Assembly (NCBI RefSeq): GCF_001945445.1
Contig: NZ_MSXW01000011.1
Span: forward strand, 62,001-126,000
Direction of reading: 5' to 3'
DNA: 64,000 nt
From: Pseudomonas sp. PA27(2017)
Lineage (GTDB): Bacteria > Pseudomonadota > Gammaproteobacteria > Pseudomonadales > Pseudomonadaceae
Part shown: positions 53,926 to 63,246 of the stretch, one piece after another
Layout: the number at the start of each line of letters is the position of its first letter
How positions within the stretch are numbered: position 1 is the first letter of the stretch
Program-made: the position numbers and the translations under genes
Notes under the pieces: generated by a model
The model's input: the letters and a program-made list of their open reading frames with translations, nothing else
What the model was told of the DNA's origin: nothing
Databases searched by the model: none

Positions 53926-55086
53926 ATGAAACTCACCAAGATACTGACGGCTTCACTAGCAGGTACGCTGTCTACAGCCAGCTGGGCAACAGACCCACAA
54001 CACATCGACCTGGCTGGGTTCGAGTTCACGCCAACCCTGAATGTCGGCGAAAGCTACGACAGCAACTACCGCGGCGTGAGCGATAACGTTCGCTCCTCCT
54101 GGGTGACCAGCATCAACCCGAAATTCCTCCTTAGCGCCGAGACCCGCAACACCGGCTACCAGCTCGAATACGAAATCGACGATCAGAATTACCACTCCGA
54201 CGACAACGCCAGCCACACCGATCAGCACCTGCGCTTTCGCAGCATCATGGAATTCAATTCGCGCAACCGCCTGCGCTGGAATCTGGGTTATCACCGCGTC
54301 GAGGAAACCACTGACGTGAGAGACCCCGACGACGACGAAAACGACAAGTACAACCGCAGCGTGGCCGGCGCGGTGTACACCTATGGCACCCAGACCGGGC
54401 TCAACCAGATCGACTTCGGCGTCAACTACGAGTCCATCCGCTATCGCAACAGCGGCGACCTGAATGAAGACCAGGACCGCGACAGCACCATGTTCAACAC
54501 CGTCTGGTATCACCGTCTGGGTGGCAGCACCCGCTCCCTGGTGGAGCTGCGCCACACCGTCAACCAGTACGTGCTCAGCGAAAGCGACCGCGACAGCACC
54601 GATGACGCCGCGCTGTTCGGCGCCACCTGGGATGCCACCGCCAAGACCTCCGGCACCGTGCGCCTGGGTGCCCAGCGCAAGAATTTCGACAGCAGCAGCC
54701 GTCAGGACTACACCAGCCCCATGTGGGAAGTTGGTGTGAAGTGGGAACCGCGCACCTACTCCATCGTCAAACTCGACACGCGTCGCTCTTTCGATGAAGG
54801 CGAAGATGGTGCCAGTACCGTTCAGGACACCACCACACGCCTGGGTTGGGAGCACGAATGGTCGGCCTTCATCAGTTCGGAGCTGTTCTATCGCTATTCC
54901 GAGCGCGACTACAAGGCAACCGATCGTACGGACGACCGTACCGGCTACGGCCTGGAGCTGACCTATTCGCCGCTTCGCTGGGCTGATGTATCGCTGGGTT
55001 ACCGCCACACCGAAAACGATTCGAGCGTGCGGGAGAAATCCTATGACCGGAACATCTATCAGCTGTCGTTGAGCTTGAGCCTCTAA
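53926..55086 (+). CDS. outer-membrane beta-barrel protein of exopolysaccharide export
   Basis: A 386-residue protein with a signal peptide (ILTASLAGTLSTASWATDP) and then alternating amphipathic strands such as GFEFTPTLNVGESYDSNYRG, typical of the BBP2_2-type beta-barrels found at the head of exopolysaccharide clusters. About sixteen to eighteen strands can be imagined from the repeated aromatic/turn pattern; it ends IYQLSLSLSL. It probably provides the outer-membrane channel. The ATG at 53926 is chosen because the signal peptide starts there; the preceding in-frame codons are not protein-like. Confidence 0.8.
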   Translation: MKLTKILTASLAGTLSTASWATDPQHIDLAGFEFTPTLNVGESYDSNYRGVSDNVRSSWVTSINPKFLLSAETRNTGYQLEYEIDDQNYHSDDNASHTDQHLRFRSIMEFNSRNRLRWNLGYHRVEETTDVRDPDDDENDKYNRSVAGAVYTYGTQTGLNQIDFGVNYESIRYRNSGDLNEDQDRDSTMFNTVWYHRLGGSTRSLVELRHTVNQYVLSESDRDSTDDAALFGATWDATAKTSGTVRLGAQRKNFDSSSRQDYTSPMWEVGVKWEPRTYSIVKLDTRRSFDEGEDGASTVQDTTTRLGWEHEWSAFISSELFYRYSERDYKATDRTDDRTGYGLELTYSPLRWADVSLGYRHTENDSSVREKSYDRNIYQLSLSLSL

Positions 55087-55221
55087 CACCCGGGCTCCTC
55101 AGCAGGGTGACGATGCAGTCGTCACCACCCTTATCAACCTTTTCCCGTTTGTCCTAACAGGCGAGCGGCGGGCGCCCTTTTCCCTGCGCCTGATGACCAA
55201 GCAACCACAAGGAGTATGCGG

Positions 55222-55761
55222 ATGTCAGTCCACCATCTGTTCAAAGCCTTCTCGCTGCTGCTGATGCTCGCATTCGCAGCGGGCGCACAGGCCAACCCGC
55301 AGTATCGGCTGAGCTCTGGCGACGTGATCAAGATCAGTGTCTTCGGCGAGCCGGATCTGTCCTTCGAGGAAATCCGCCTCAACGATGCAGGCACCTTCTC
55401 CTATCCGTTCCTCGGCGCCATCGAAGCCAAAGACAAAACCGCAGCCGACATCGAGCGCATCATCACCGAGCGTCTCAAGGCCGATGGCTACCTGGTCGAC
55501 CCGCGTGTTTCGGTCGCCGTCTCCACTTACCGCGAGTTCTATATCAGCGGTGAAGTGAAAGCCCCAGGCGGCTACCCCTATCAACCCGGCCTGACCCTGG
55601 ACCGTGCCATCGCACTGGCTGGCGGCCTGACCGAACGCGCTTCGACCAAACGCATCACCATCGCACGCGGCACGGGTGAATCCCGCGCCTCGGAAAAAGC
55701 CACGCTCGACACCCTCGTCAAGCCGGGTGACACCATCACCATCGATCAAGGGTTCTTCTGA
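55222..55761 (+). CDS. Wza-like polysaccharide export protein (OPX family), no lipobox
   Basis: A 179-residue protein with a signal peptide (LLLMLAFAAGAQANPQYRL) cleaved at an AxA site; there is no lipobox Cys. The mature part is one Poly_export domain (SSGDVIKISVFGEPDLSFEE, ADGYLVDPRVSVAVS) and one SLBB domain (FYISGEVKAPGGYPYQPGLT). It is only about half the length of E. coli Wza and has no C-terminal membrane-spanning helix. The start at 55222 is 7 bases after AAGGAG; the in-frame ATG at 55216 is too close. It probably works as a periplasmic connector to the barrel encoded just upstream. Confidence 0.88.
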   Translation: MSVHHLFKAFSLLLMLAFAAGAQANPQYRLSSGDVIKISVFGEPDLSFEEIRLNDAGTFSYPFLGAIEAKDKTAADIERIITERLKADGYLVDPRVSVAVSTYREFYISGEVKAPGGYPYQPGLTLDRAIALAGGLTERASTKRITIARGTGESRASEKATLDTLVKPGDTITIDQGFF

Positions 55762-55763
55762 AT

Positions 55764-57995
55764 ATGAACAGTCCTGCACGAACGATCCGACAGTGGCAGC
55801 CCTCGCCCTCGGAAGCAGATAGCGATTACATCGACCTGCGGCGCATCTGGAATGCCGTATGGATGCGCAAGTGGGCCATCGCCCTGTTCGTCGTGGTGGT
55901 CACACTGATCGCCGCGGTCGCCGTCTCCCGCATGACGCCGATCTACCGTGCCGTCGCCTCGGTGATGATCGAGACCAAGGGCACCCAACTGGTGTCCTTC
56001 CAGCAGGTCACCGACACTACCGGTGCGGTGAACGAGTACCTGCAGACCCAACTCGGCCTGATCAAGAGCCGCGTGGTCGCCGAGAAAGTGGTTCGTGAAC
56101 TCAACCTCACCGAACACCCCGACTTCGACCCGCGCCAGCAGCCGCAACCGCTGATCAATTTCGGTGGCATCACCCGTGGCCTGCAGAGCGCCCTGTCGAT
56201 CACCGGCCTGGTGGACGAGCCCGAGCCGGCCAAGCCGATGACCGAGGCCGAGCTGCTCGACATCGTCACCAAGATCCTGATGGACCGCACCAACATCTGG
56301 GTCGAAGGCAAGAGCCAGCTGGTGAACATCTCCGTCGATCTGCCGGATCGCCTGACCGCTGCCGCCATCGCCAACTCCCTGGCCAGCAACTACATCGACA
56401 GCCAGCTCGAAGCGCAGATGGAAATGTCGCTGTCGGCGACCACCTGGATGAACACCCGCCTCACCGAACTGCGCAGCTCGCTGCAGGAAGCCGAGAACCG
56501 CCTGCAGGCTTATCGCGAAGCTGAAGGCCTGGTGGACGTCAATGGCGTGGCCACCATCAGCAACAACGAACTGTCGCTGACCGGTGACCGTATGATCGAC
56601 GCTCGTCGCCAGCGCGCCGAGGCCGAGAGCCAGTACCGTCAGGTGCAGTCCATGGGCAGTGGCGATTGGCGTCGCCTGGCCAGCGTGCCGGCCGTACTCG
56701 GCAACCCGCTGATCCAGCAGTTCAAATCCGAGGAAGCCCGTGCCCGCGCCAAGGTCGAGGAGCTGTCGCGTCGCTACGGTGACCGCCACCCGGCCATGCT
56801 CGCTGCCAAATCCGATCTGAGTGCCGCCTCGGCGAGCCTGCGTGCCCAGGTCGAGCAAGTGGTCGCCAGCATCGAGCGTAACTATCAGCTGGCCGTGGCC
56901 AACGAGAACTCGCTGAATGCCTCGTTCGACAAGAACAAGGAACAGATCCAGGATATCTCGCGCAAGGAATTCAAGGTGCGTGAGCTGACCCGCGATGTGG
57001 AAAGCAACCGCTCGCTGTACGAGACCTTCATGACCCGCCTGCGCGAAACCGCGGCGACTCAGGACGTCAACTCCAGCAACGCGCGCATCATCGACCAGGC
57101 CGTTGCCCCGCTGCAGCCGGCTGCACCGAACCAGAAGCTGATCATCGTACTGGCGGCAGGCCTCGCCCTGATCTTCGGCATGGCACTGGCCATCGTCCGC
57201 GACATCCTCAACAACACCTTCAAGAGCGCCGACGATGTCGAGACCAAGCTGAACCTGCCGGTACTGGGCATCGTTCCGCTGATCGCCAACAACTCCAAGT
57301 ACACCGCCGCGCACCTGTTCGAGCATGGCGAGGATCCACGCTTCTGCGAGTCGATCCGCACCATTCGCACCAGCCTGATGCTGGCCGATACCAACCGCTC
57401 CCAGAAGGTTCTGGTGGTCACCTCCTCGTCGCCTGGCGAAGGCAAGAGCACCCTGGTGGCCAACATGGCGTTCGCCCTCAGCCAGCTGCAACGCGTGCTG
57501 CTGATCGATGCCGACCTGCGCCGCCCGACCCTGGCCAAGAGCTTCGACTTCCCGGTCGGCACCCCTGGCCTGGCCAACCTGATCACTGGCAGCGCCAAGG
57601 TCGAAGAGTGCATCCACAACATGGGCACCAACCTGGACATGCTGCCGGCCGGCGCGGTACCGCCGAACCCGCTGGAGCTGCTGGCCTCGCCGCGCTTCGC
57701 CAAGTTCCTGGACATGATCAAGGAACGTTACGACCACATCATCATCGATTCACCGCCCAGCCAGGCCGTGAGCGATGCCGTGCTGCTGTCCACCTTCGCC
57801 GATGCGGTGATCTACGTGGTCAAGGCCGACGGCACGCCGATCCCGCTGGCCCAGCGTGGCGTCGGCCACCTGCTGCAGAGCGGTGCCTCGGTGATGGGCG
57901 TGGTGCTCAACCAGGTGGACGTGGAAAAGGCTGCGCGCTCCGGCGAATACAGCGGCTACTACGACCACTACGGCTACAGCGACCGCAAGGCCTGA
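55764..57995 (+). CDS. Wzc-type chain-length regulator and tyrosine autokinase
   Basis: A 743-residue inner-membrane protein. Residues about 25-60 are the cytoplasmic entry and first membrane helix (WAIALFVVVVTLIAAVAV), followed by a long periplasmic Wzz domain with coiled coils, a second helix (LIIVLAAGLALIFGMALAIV) and a cytoplasmic BY-kinase domain: Walker A SSPGEGKST (555-563, Lys561), Walker A' LIDADLRRP (Asp582) and a tyrosine cluster at the C-terminus (Tyr729, 732, 733, 736, 738). Autophosphorylation of that cluster controls polymer length and export. It starts two bases after the OPX gene. Confidence 0.95.
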   Translation: MNSPARTIRQWQPSPSEADSDYIDLRRIWNAVWMRKWAIALFVVVVTLIAAVAVSRMTPIYRAVASVMIETKGTQLVSFQQVTDTTGAVNEYLQTQLGLIKSRVVAEKVVRELNLTEHPDFDPRQQPQPLINFGGITRGLQSALSITGLVDEPEPAKPMTEAELLDIVTKILMDRTNIWVEGKSQLVNISVDLPDRLTAAAIANSLASNYIDSQLEAQMEMSLSATTWMNTRLTELRSSLQEAENRLQAYREAEGLVDVNGVATISNNELSLTGDRMIDARRQRAEAESQYRQVQSMGSGDWRRLASVPAVLGNPLIQQFKSEEARARAKVEELSRRYGDRHPAMLAAKSDLSAASASLRAQVEQVVASIERNYQLAVANENSLNASFDKNKEQIQDISRKEFKVRELTRDVESNRSLYETFMTRLRETAATQDVNSSNARIIDQAVAPLQPAAPNQKLIIVLAAGLALIFGMALAIVRDILNNTFKSADDVETKLNLPVLGIVPLIANNSKYTAAHLFEHGEDPRFCESIRTIRTSLMLADTNRSQKVLVVTSSSPGEGKSTLVANMAFALSQLQRVLLIDADLRRPTLAKSFDFPVGTPGLANLITGSAKVEECIHNMGTNLDMLPAGAVPPNPLELLASPRFAKFLDMIKERYDHIIIDSPPSQAVSDAVLLSTFADAVIYVVKADGTPIPLAQRGVGHLLQSGASVMGVVLNQVDVEKAARSGEYSGYYDHYGYSDRKA

Positions 57996-58038
57996 TAACC
58001 GCCATGACCAACCAGCGCATGACAGCAGGAGGTGCCCG

Positions 58039-58764
58039 ATGATCGATCTGCATAATCACCTGCTGCCGGGCATCGACGACGGCCCGGCAGACCTGCCGAC
58101 CGCGCTGGAGATGGCCCGCATGGCGGTGGCCAACGGCATCAGCCACGTGGTCTGCACGCCCCACATCCACATCGGCCGCTACGACAACGACAGCCGCACC
58201 ATCGCCGAGACCTGCAGCCGCTTCAACGCCGCGCTGCAGGAGGCAGGCATCGACCTGAAGGTCGGCGCCGCCGCCGAGGTGCGCTTCTCCGGCGAGCTGA
58301 TGACCCGTGTGCTGGACGGCAGCATCCCGTTCCTCGGTCAATGGGAAGGCAAGAAGGTACTGCTACTGGAGTTTCCCCACGGGGATATGCCCTTCGGTGC
58401 CGAACGCCTGACCCAATGGCTGCTCGACAAGGGCATCGTGCCGATCATCGCGCACCCGGAGCGCAACAAGGCGCTGATGAACAACCCGAGCAAGCTCAAG
58501 CCGTTCATCGAGCAGGGCTGCCTGCTGCAAGTGACCGCCGCCTCTGCCGCTGGTCGTTTTGGCGAGCGGGCAATGCACCTGGCTCACGAACTGCTGAGCA
58601 ATCGTGTGGTCAGCATTATGGCGACTGATGCCCACAACCTGGATCACCGCCCTCCCCTATTACAAGAAGGTCTCCTGCAAGCCGCCCGGATCCTGGGCGA
58701 GAGAGAGGCCGAACGTCTGGTCATCGACACGCCCTGGCGCATCGCACACCAGCATTTCGCTTAG
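58039..58764 (+). CDS. PHP-type tyrosine-protein phosphatase (CpsB/YwqE family)
   Basis: A 241-residue metal-dependent phosphatase of the PHP fold. The N-terminal MIDLHNHLLPGIDDG and VVCTPHIHIGRYDND carry the metal-binding His residues; VPIIAHPERNKALM and IMATDAHNLDHRPP complete the site. Such enzymes dephosphorylate the tyrosine cluster of BY-kinases in capsule and exopolysaccharide systems. It follows the kinase gene after 43 bases, so kinase and phosphatase are paired here. This type is commoner in Gram-positives, but is known from Gram-negative clusters. Confidence 0.9.
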   Translation: MIDLHNHLLPGIDDGPADLPTALEMARMAVANGISHVVCTPHIHIGRYDNDSRTIAETCSRFNAALQEAGIDLKVGAAAEVRFSGELMTRVLDGSIPFLGQWEGKKVLLLEFPHGDMPFGAERLTQWLLDKGIVPIIAHPERNKALMNNPSKLKPFIEQGCLLQVTAASAAGRFGERAMHLAHELLSNRVVSIMATDAHNLDHRPPLLQEGLLQAARILGEREAERLVIDTPWRIAHQHFA

Positions 58765-58834
58765 TTGACTGCCTGATAACGCGTGCCTGTCGGTTCAGGC
58801 CGCAGGATTCGTATTTGTTGGAGGTTGGAAAACC

Positions 58835-59002
58835 ATGCGTCGAGAGTTCAGTTTCAGGGCGCAACCCTTTCAGCAGGCGCTGATGCGCTGCACGACCCTG
58901 GGCACGCCCGCCACCGCTGCAACCAAGGACATGTCGCCTCTCGTGCGTTCTCCGGAGGCCACTTACTTCATCGAAGATTTGCACGAGGATCGCCGCAAAT
59001 GA
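58835..59002 (+). CDS. 55-residue small protein coupled to the priming transferase
   Basis: ATG at 58835 with a perfect GGAGG at 58820-58824 and stop at 59000-59002, overlapping the ATG of the next gene (ATGA). The product is basic at its start (MRREFSFRAQPFQQALMRC) and acidic/basic at the end (FIEDLHEDRRK), with no membrane helix or signal peptide. It fills most of the gap between phosphatase and WcaJ-type gene. It may be a real small protein or a leader that couples translation of the transferase. It is shorter than most automatic cut-offs. No homologue is known to me. Confidence 0.6.
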   Translation: MRREFSFRAQPFQQALMRCTTLGTPATAATKDMSPLVRSPEATYFIEDLHEDRRK

Positions 59003-60390
59003 TTTCCAAACGGATCAATCCTGCCGAGAACCGCAGGGGACTCACGTTCTGGGGTCAATGGACCTGCGCCATTACTCTGGTCAGCATGCTGCTCTGCTAC
59101 CTGGTCGTTCAGCGCTACGGTGACGTGCCCACCGAATACCGCCTGCTGATCGTCCTCACGGTACTGGGTTCGGTACCGGCCTACGGTCTGCTGCGCGTGT
59201 ACCACAAGCGCCTCGGCTACCTGACCGGCCTGGGCCATCTGCTCGGCGGCTGGTTGCTGCTGCTGGCCGGCTTGCTGTTCATCGCCTACTTCAGCCAGAG
59301 CCTGGAGCGCTTCTCCTTCGAGATCATGCGTGAATGGGCACTGCTGGGCTTCCTGGCCCAGGCCATCGCCTTCATCCCGCTGCGCTACTTCGCCCGCCTG
59401 CATTCGGAGAAGCTGCGCAATGAGCGCGTCTCGCTGATCATCGGCTCGGGCGAGAAGGCCCACGAGCTGGCCGAGCGCCTGACCGCCAACAACCGCGTGC
59501 CGCTGGTCGGCCTGATCGCTTCCAGCGACGATGCCCACACCCAGGACGGCCGCTTCCCGATCCTCGGCAAGCTGCAGGAGCTGCGTGACGTCACCGAGCA
59601 GCACGGCGTACGCCGCGTCTACATTGCCCTGACCCTGGACGAAATCTCGCATATCGAGAAGCTCTACATCGACCTGCTGGACATGAGCGTCGACGTGGTC
59701 TGGGTACCGGACTTCGGCAGCATGCCACTGCTCAACCAGTCGATCTCGCAGATCGAGCAGTTGCCGGCCATCTACCTCAACGAAAGCCCGATCAGCTCGC
59801 ACCCCGCTGCGGTGTTCAGCAAAGAGTTGATGGACCGCACCCTGGCCTTCCTGGCGCTGGTGGCCCTGAGCCCGGTGTTCATCATCGCGGCCATCGCCGT
59901 GAAGCTGTCCTCGCCCGGCCCGGTGTTCTTCCTGCAGCCGCGCCACGGCTGGAACGGTGGCGTGATCCTGGTGTGGAAATTCCGCTCCATGCGCATGCAC
60001 GACGACAAGGTCGTCAAACAGGCGACGCGTGAAGACCCACGCATTACCCCGGTTGGCCGCTTCCTGCGCCGCACCTCCATCGACGAGCTGCCGCAGCTGA
60101 TCAACGTGCTGCGTGGCGAGATGTCCCTGGTCGGCCCGCGCCCGCACGCGGTGGCCCACAACAACTACTACAGCGACAAGATCCTCGCCTACATGGCCCG
60201 TCATCGCCTCAAGCCCGGCATCACTGGCCTGGCCCAGGTGACCGGTCACCGTGGTGAAACCGAAACCCTGGAAAAAATGCAGCAGCGCGTGGAGAAGGAC
60301 CTGGCCTACATCAACAACTGGTCCCTGTGGCTGGACATCAAGATCCTGGTGAAGACGCCCTTCACCCTGTTCTCGCGCGACATTTACTAA
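58999..60390 (+). CDS. undecaprenyl-phosphate sugar-phosphate transferase (WcaJ type)
   Basis: A 463-residue polyisoprenyl-phosphate hexose-1-phosphate transferase that starts the repeat unit by loading glucose-1-P (or a related sugar) onto the lipid carrier. Four N-terminal membrane helices are followed by a CoA-binding-like domain (SLIIGSGEKAHELAERLTAN) and the C-terminal catalytic domain with helix LAFLALVALSPVFIIAAIAV, then FRSMRMHDDKVV, TPVGRFLRRTSIDELPQLIN and GPRPHAVAHN. The ATG at 58999 overlaps the stop of the small gene; a longer frame to 58783 is not protein-like. Confidence 0.93.
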   Translation: MISKRINPAENRRGLTFWGQWTCAITLVSMLLCYLVVQRYGDVPTEYRLLIVLTVLGSVPAYGLLRVYHKRLGYLTGLGHLLGGWLLLLAGLLFIAYFSQSLERFSFEIMREWALLGFLAQAIAFIPLRYFARLHSEKLRNERVSLIIGSGEKAHELAERLTANNRVPLVGLIASSDDAHTQDGRFPILGKLQELRDVTEQHGVRRVYIALTLDEISHIEKLYIDLLDMSVDVVWVPDFGSMPLLNQSISQIEQLPAIYLNESPISSHPAAVFSKELMDRTLAFLALVALSPVFIIAAIAVKLSSPGPVFFLQPRHGWNGGVILVWKFRSMRMHDDKVVKQATREDPRITPVGRFLRRTSIDELPQLINVLRGEMSLVGPRPHAVAHNNYYSDKILAYMARHRLKPGITGLAQVTGHRGETETLEKMQQRVEKDLAYINNWSLWLDIKILVKTPFTLFSRDIY

Positions 60391-60444
60391 CGCGCCCTTT
60401 TTGGCGCACGTAACGATTAACGTTAACTCAAGGAAAGTTTATCC

Positions 60445-61791
60445 ATGAATATCACTGTCGTTGGAACCGGCTACGTCGGCCTCGTCACCGGCGCTTGTAT
60501 CGCCGAGATGGGCAACACGGTTGTCTGCGTGGATGTCGATCCGAAAAAGATCGAGAACCTCAAGAAAGGCATCCTGCCGATTTACGAGCCGGGCCTGGAA
60601 ACCGTGGTGGAAGAGAACTTCGAGGCCGGTCGCCTGCTGTTCACCACCGCGCTGCCAGAAGCGATGGAGCAATCGGACATCATCTTCATCGCCGTCGGCA
60701 CGCCGCCCGGCGAAGACGGCTCGGCCGATCTGCGCTACGTGCTGGAAGTGGCGCGCCAGGTCGGCAGCCTGATGACCCGCCACACCACCGTGATCAACAA
60801 GTCCACCGTGCCGGTCGGCACTGCCGACCTGGTGCGCGCCGAGATCCTCGAGCAGCTCGAGCTGCGCGGCAAGAGCATCAGCTTCGATGTGGTATCCAAC
60901 CCTGAATTCCTCAAGGAAGGCGCTGCGGTCGACGACTTCATGCACCCGGATCGCATCATCGTCGGCACCGACAGCGAGCGCGCTCGCCAGGTGATGAGCG
61001 AGTTGTACGCGCCCTTCATCCGCAACAACCCGCGAATCAAGTTCATGGGCGTGCGTGATGCGGAAATGACCAAATACGCCGCCAACGCCATGCTGGCCAC
61101 GAAGATCTCCTTCATGAACGAGATCGCCAGCCTGTGCGACCGCCTCGACGTGGACATCGAGAACGTGCGCCTGGGCATCGGCTCGGACCAGCGCATCGGT
61201 TATCACTTCATCTACGCCGGCTGCGGCTATGGCGGCTCGTGCTTCCCGAAAGACGTCAAGGCGCTGATCAGCATCGCCCACCAGAACGACTTCGAGCCCA
61301 AGCTGCTGCAGGCCGTCGAAGCCCGTAACGATCAGCAGAAGCAATCGCTGTTCAACAAGCTGGCCGCGCACTTCGAGGGCGACCTCAAGGGCCGTACCTT
61401 CGCCGTCTGGGGTCTGGCGTTCAAGCCCGGTACCGACGACATGCGCGAAGCACCCAGCGTGGTGCTGATCAACAGCCTGATCAACGCTGGCGCCAAGGTC
61501 AAAGCCTTCGACCCGATCGCCCGTGAAACCGCAGCGCGCGAATTCCCTGAGCACTGGCTCAACGAGGGTCGCCTGCAAATCGTCGACGGTCAGTACGAAG
61601 CCGCCATCGATGCCGACGCCCTGGTACTGGTCACCGAGTGGAAGCCGTTCCGTCGCCCTGACTTCAAGGCGCTGAAGAAGCTGCTCAAGCAGCCGGTGAT
61701 CATCGATGGCCGCAACCAGTACGACCTCGGCCAGGTGAACCGCGAGGGCTTCGACTACTACGGCATTGGCCGTAAGCAAGTGAACGGCTGA
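60445..61791 (+). CDS. ugd: UDP-glucose 6-dehydrogenase
   Basis: A 448-residue NAD-dependent dehydrogenase oxidising UDP-glucose to UDP-glucuronate. The Rossmann start MNITVVGTGYVGLVTGACIA, the EFLKEGAAVDDF motif and the catalytic Cys266 in GYGGSCFPKDVKAL are intact, as is GLAFKPGTDDMREAPS near residue 325. AAGGAAA precedes the ATG. It supplies glucuronic acid for the polymer, which would make it acidic. Pseudomonas may have a second copy elsewhere. Confidence 0.96.
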   Translation: MNITVVGTGYVGLVTGACIAEMGNTVVCVDVDPKKIENLKKGILPIYEPGLETVVEENFEAGRLLFTTALPEAMEQSDIIFIAVGTPPGEDGSADLRYVLEVARQVGSLMTRHTTVINKSTVPVGTADLVRAEILEQLELRGKSISFDVVSNPEFLKEGAAVDDFMHPDRIIVGTDSERARQVMSELYAPFIRNNPRIKFMGVRDAEMTKYAANAMLATKISFMNEIASLCDRLDVDIENVRLGIGSDQRIGYHFIYAGCGYGGSCFPKDVKALISIAHQNDFEPKLLQAVEARNDQQKQSLFNKLAAHFEGDLKGRTFAVWGLAFKPGTDDMREAPSVVLINSLINAGAKVKAFDPIARETAAREFPEHWLNEGRLQIVDGQYEAAIDADALVLVTEWKPFRRPDFKALKKLLKQPVIIDGRNQYDLGQVNREGFDYYGIGRKQVNG

Positions 61792-62030
61792 GCCGCCGCT
61801 GACATGGACGTCATCACTCACACCCTCTCGGCCCATCCTGCCCTGCACGTCCACCAGGCGTGCCGGAAGCAGTGCGGCGCAGAACCTTTTGCGCCGGGCC
61901 AGCACGCTGCACACCTCGCCTGCCACCGTCACCCGCCTAGCACCCGCTCAGGCGTGCGAAGCGGTGCCCGGCGTGGTGTGCTAGCCGTGATCGGCTCAAC
62001 CCATTTTCAACAGAGACCGGCTTCGATCCT

Positions 62031-63179
62031 ATGACCGAACAATTGCCCACCATCGTCGTCATCGGCTACAACCGCCCCAAGAGCCTCAGCCGCCTGCTGG
62101 GTTCCCTGATCCAGGCGCAGTACCCAGAAGGCAACGTGCGCCTGGTGATAAGCCTCGACAACTCCGGCAACCCGGAGCCACGCAAGGTCGCCGAAGCGTT
62201 CGACTGGCCCCACGGGGAAAAGCGCATCATCGCCCATCCGCAGCGCCTCGGCCTGCGCCAGCACGTGCTGAGCTGTGGCGACCTGACCGAGCAATACGGC
62301 GACGTGATCATCCTCGAGGACGATCTGTTCGTTTCACCGTTCTTCTATGACTACACCCACAAGGCCCTGCAAGCCTATGCCGATGACGCCGGCGTAGCCG
62401 GTATCAGCCTTTACAGCGTGCAGTTCAGCCAGACCGTCGACCTGCCCTTCATGCCGGTCGACGATGGCGACTCCCACGTGCATTTCATCCAGATGGCCGC
62501 GTCCTGGGGCCAGGCCTGGTCGCGCCGGCACTGGCAGGGCTTTCGCCAGTGGCTGGAAAGCAACGGCACCGACATCAGCCATATCGATGGCATCCCGGCG
62601 GACATCCGCGGCTGGCCGGAGTCCTCGTGGCTCAAGCTGTACACCGCGTACATCATTTCCCGGGATCTGTACTTCGTGTACCCGTTCCGCTCGCTGACCA
62701 CCAACTTCGGCGATCCGGGTCAGCACTTCAACATCGCCTCGTCGCGCTTCCAGGTGCCGATCCAGCAGAAGGCGGTCGACTACAAGTTCGCTCGCCGCGA
62801 GGACAGCCTGTCGGTCTACGACGCCTATTGCGAGCTGCTGCCGTCGTGCATCAAGCGCCGCAACCCGGTGCTCGCCGACTACGACTTCACGGTAAACCTG
62901 TACGGCAGCAAAACCTGCAAAGGGCTGCAACTGACCCGTACGAACGCCCGTGGCCTGCACAATTTCGCCCTTTCCATGAAGCCCATGGAACTGAGCATCC
63001 TGCACAACATCGAAGGTGAGGGCCTAGCCCTGATCGACTCCGCCGACCTCACCAGCGACAGCAAAGTGCGGCAGAAGGCTGAGTACGACATCTACCGTTT
63101 CTTTTACAAGTTTCCGTCGGTACGGATCATTTTTCTCGGCGTCATGGAACGTCTGCAATTGCTGCTCAAGCGCGCCTGA
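62031..63179 (+). CDS. glycosyltransferase, GT-A (family 2-like) type
   Basis: A 382-residue protein beginning TIVVIGYNRPKSLSRLLGSL, the N-terminal nucleotide-binding part of a GT-A fold, with a metal-binding acidic motif ILEDDLFVSP in the position of DxD. It has no signal peptide and only a weak hydrophobic region, so it is cytoplasmic or membrane-peripheral. It probably adds a sugar of the repeat unit. The preceding 240 bases after ugd hold no convincing gene, and its ribosome-binding site is weak. Donor and acceptor are unknown. Confidence 0.78.
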   Translation: MTEQLPTIVVIGYNRPKSLSRLLGSLIQAQYPEGNVRLVISLDNSGNPEPRKVAEAFDWPHGEKRIIAHPQRLGLRQHVLSCGDLTEQYGDVIILEDDLFVSPFFYDYTHKALQAYADDAGVAGISLYSVQFSQTVDLPFMPVDDGDSHVHFIQMAASWGQAWSRRHWQGFRQWLESNGTDISHIDGIPADIRGWPESSWLKLYTAYIISRDLYFVYPFRSLTTNFGDPGQHFNIASSRFQVPIQQKAVDYKFARREDSLSVYDAYCELLPSCIKRRNPVLADYDFTVNLYGSKTCKGLQLTRTNARGLHNFALSMKPMELSILHNIEGEGLALIDSADLTSDSKVRQKAEYDIYRFFYKFPSVRIIFLGVMERLQLLLKRA

Positions 63180-63246
63180 TCCACCGACCGCGCGCAGCGA
63201 TTTGGCTACAGCTCTCTAATCAATTGAATATCGCAGGTATTTTGCA

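Noticed and set aside
55746..57737. 663-codon open frame antisense to the Wzc gene
   Set aside because: Long antisense frames are common in GC-rich genes with strong third-position bias. The sense strand has full Wzc motifs, while the antisense product has no recognisable domain and is rich in His, Gln and Val, as expected of a shadow.
61804..62034. 76-codon frame between ugd and the glycosyltransferase, ending in an ATGA overlap
   Set aside because: The overlap is suggestive, but there is no ribosome-binding site and the product is rich in His, Arg, Pro and Cys, like read-through of non-coding GC-rich sequence. Less convincing than the 58835 frame.
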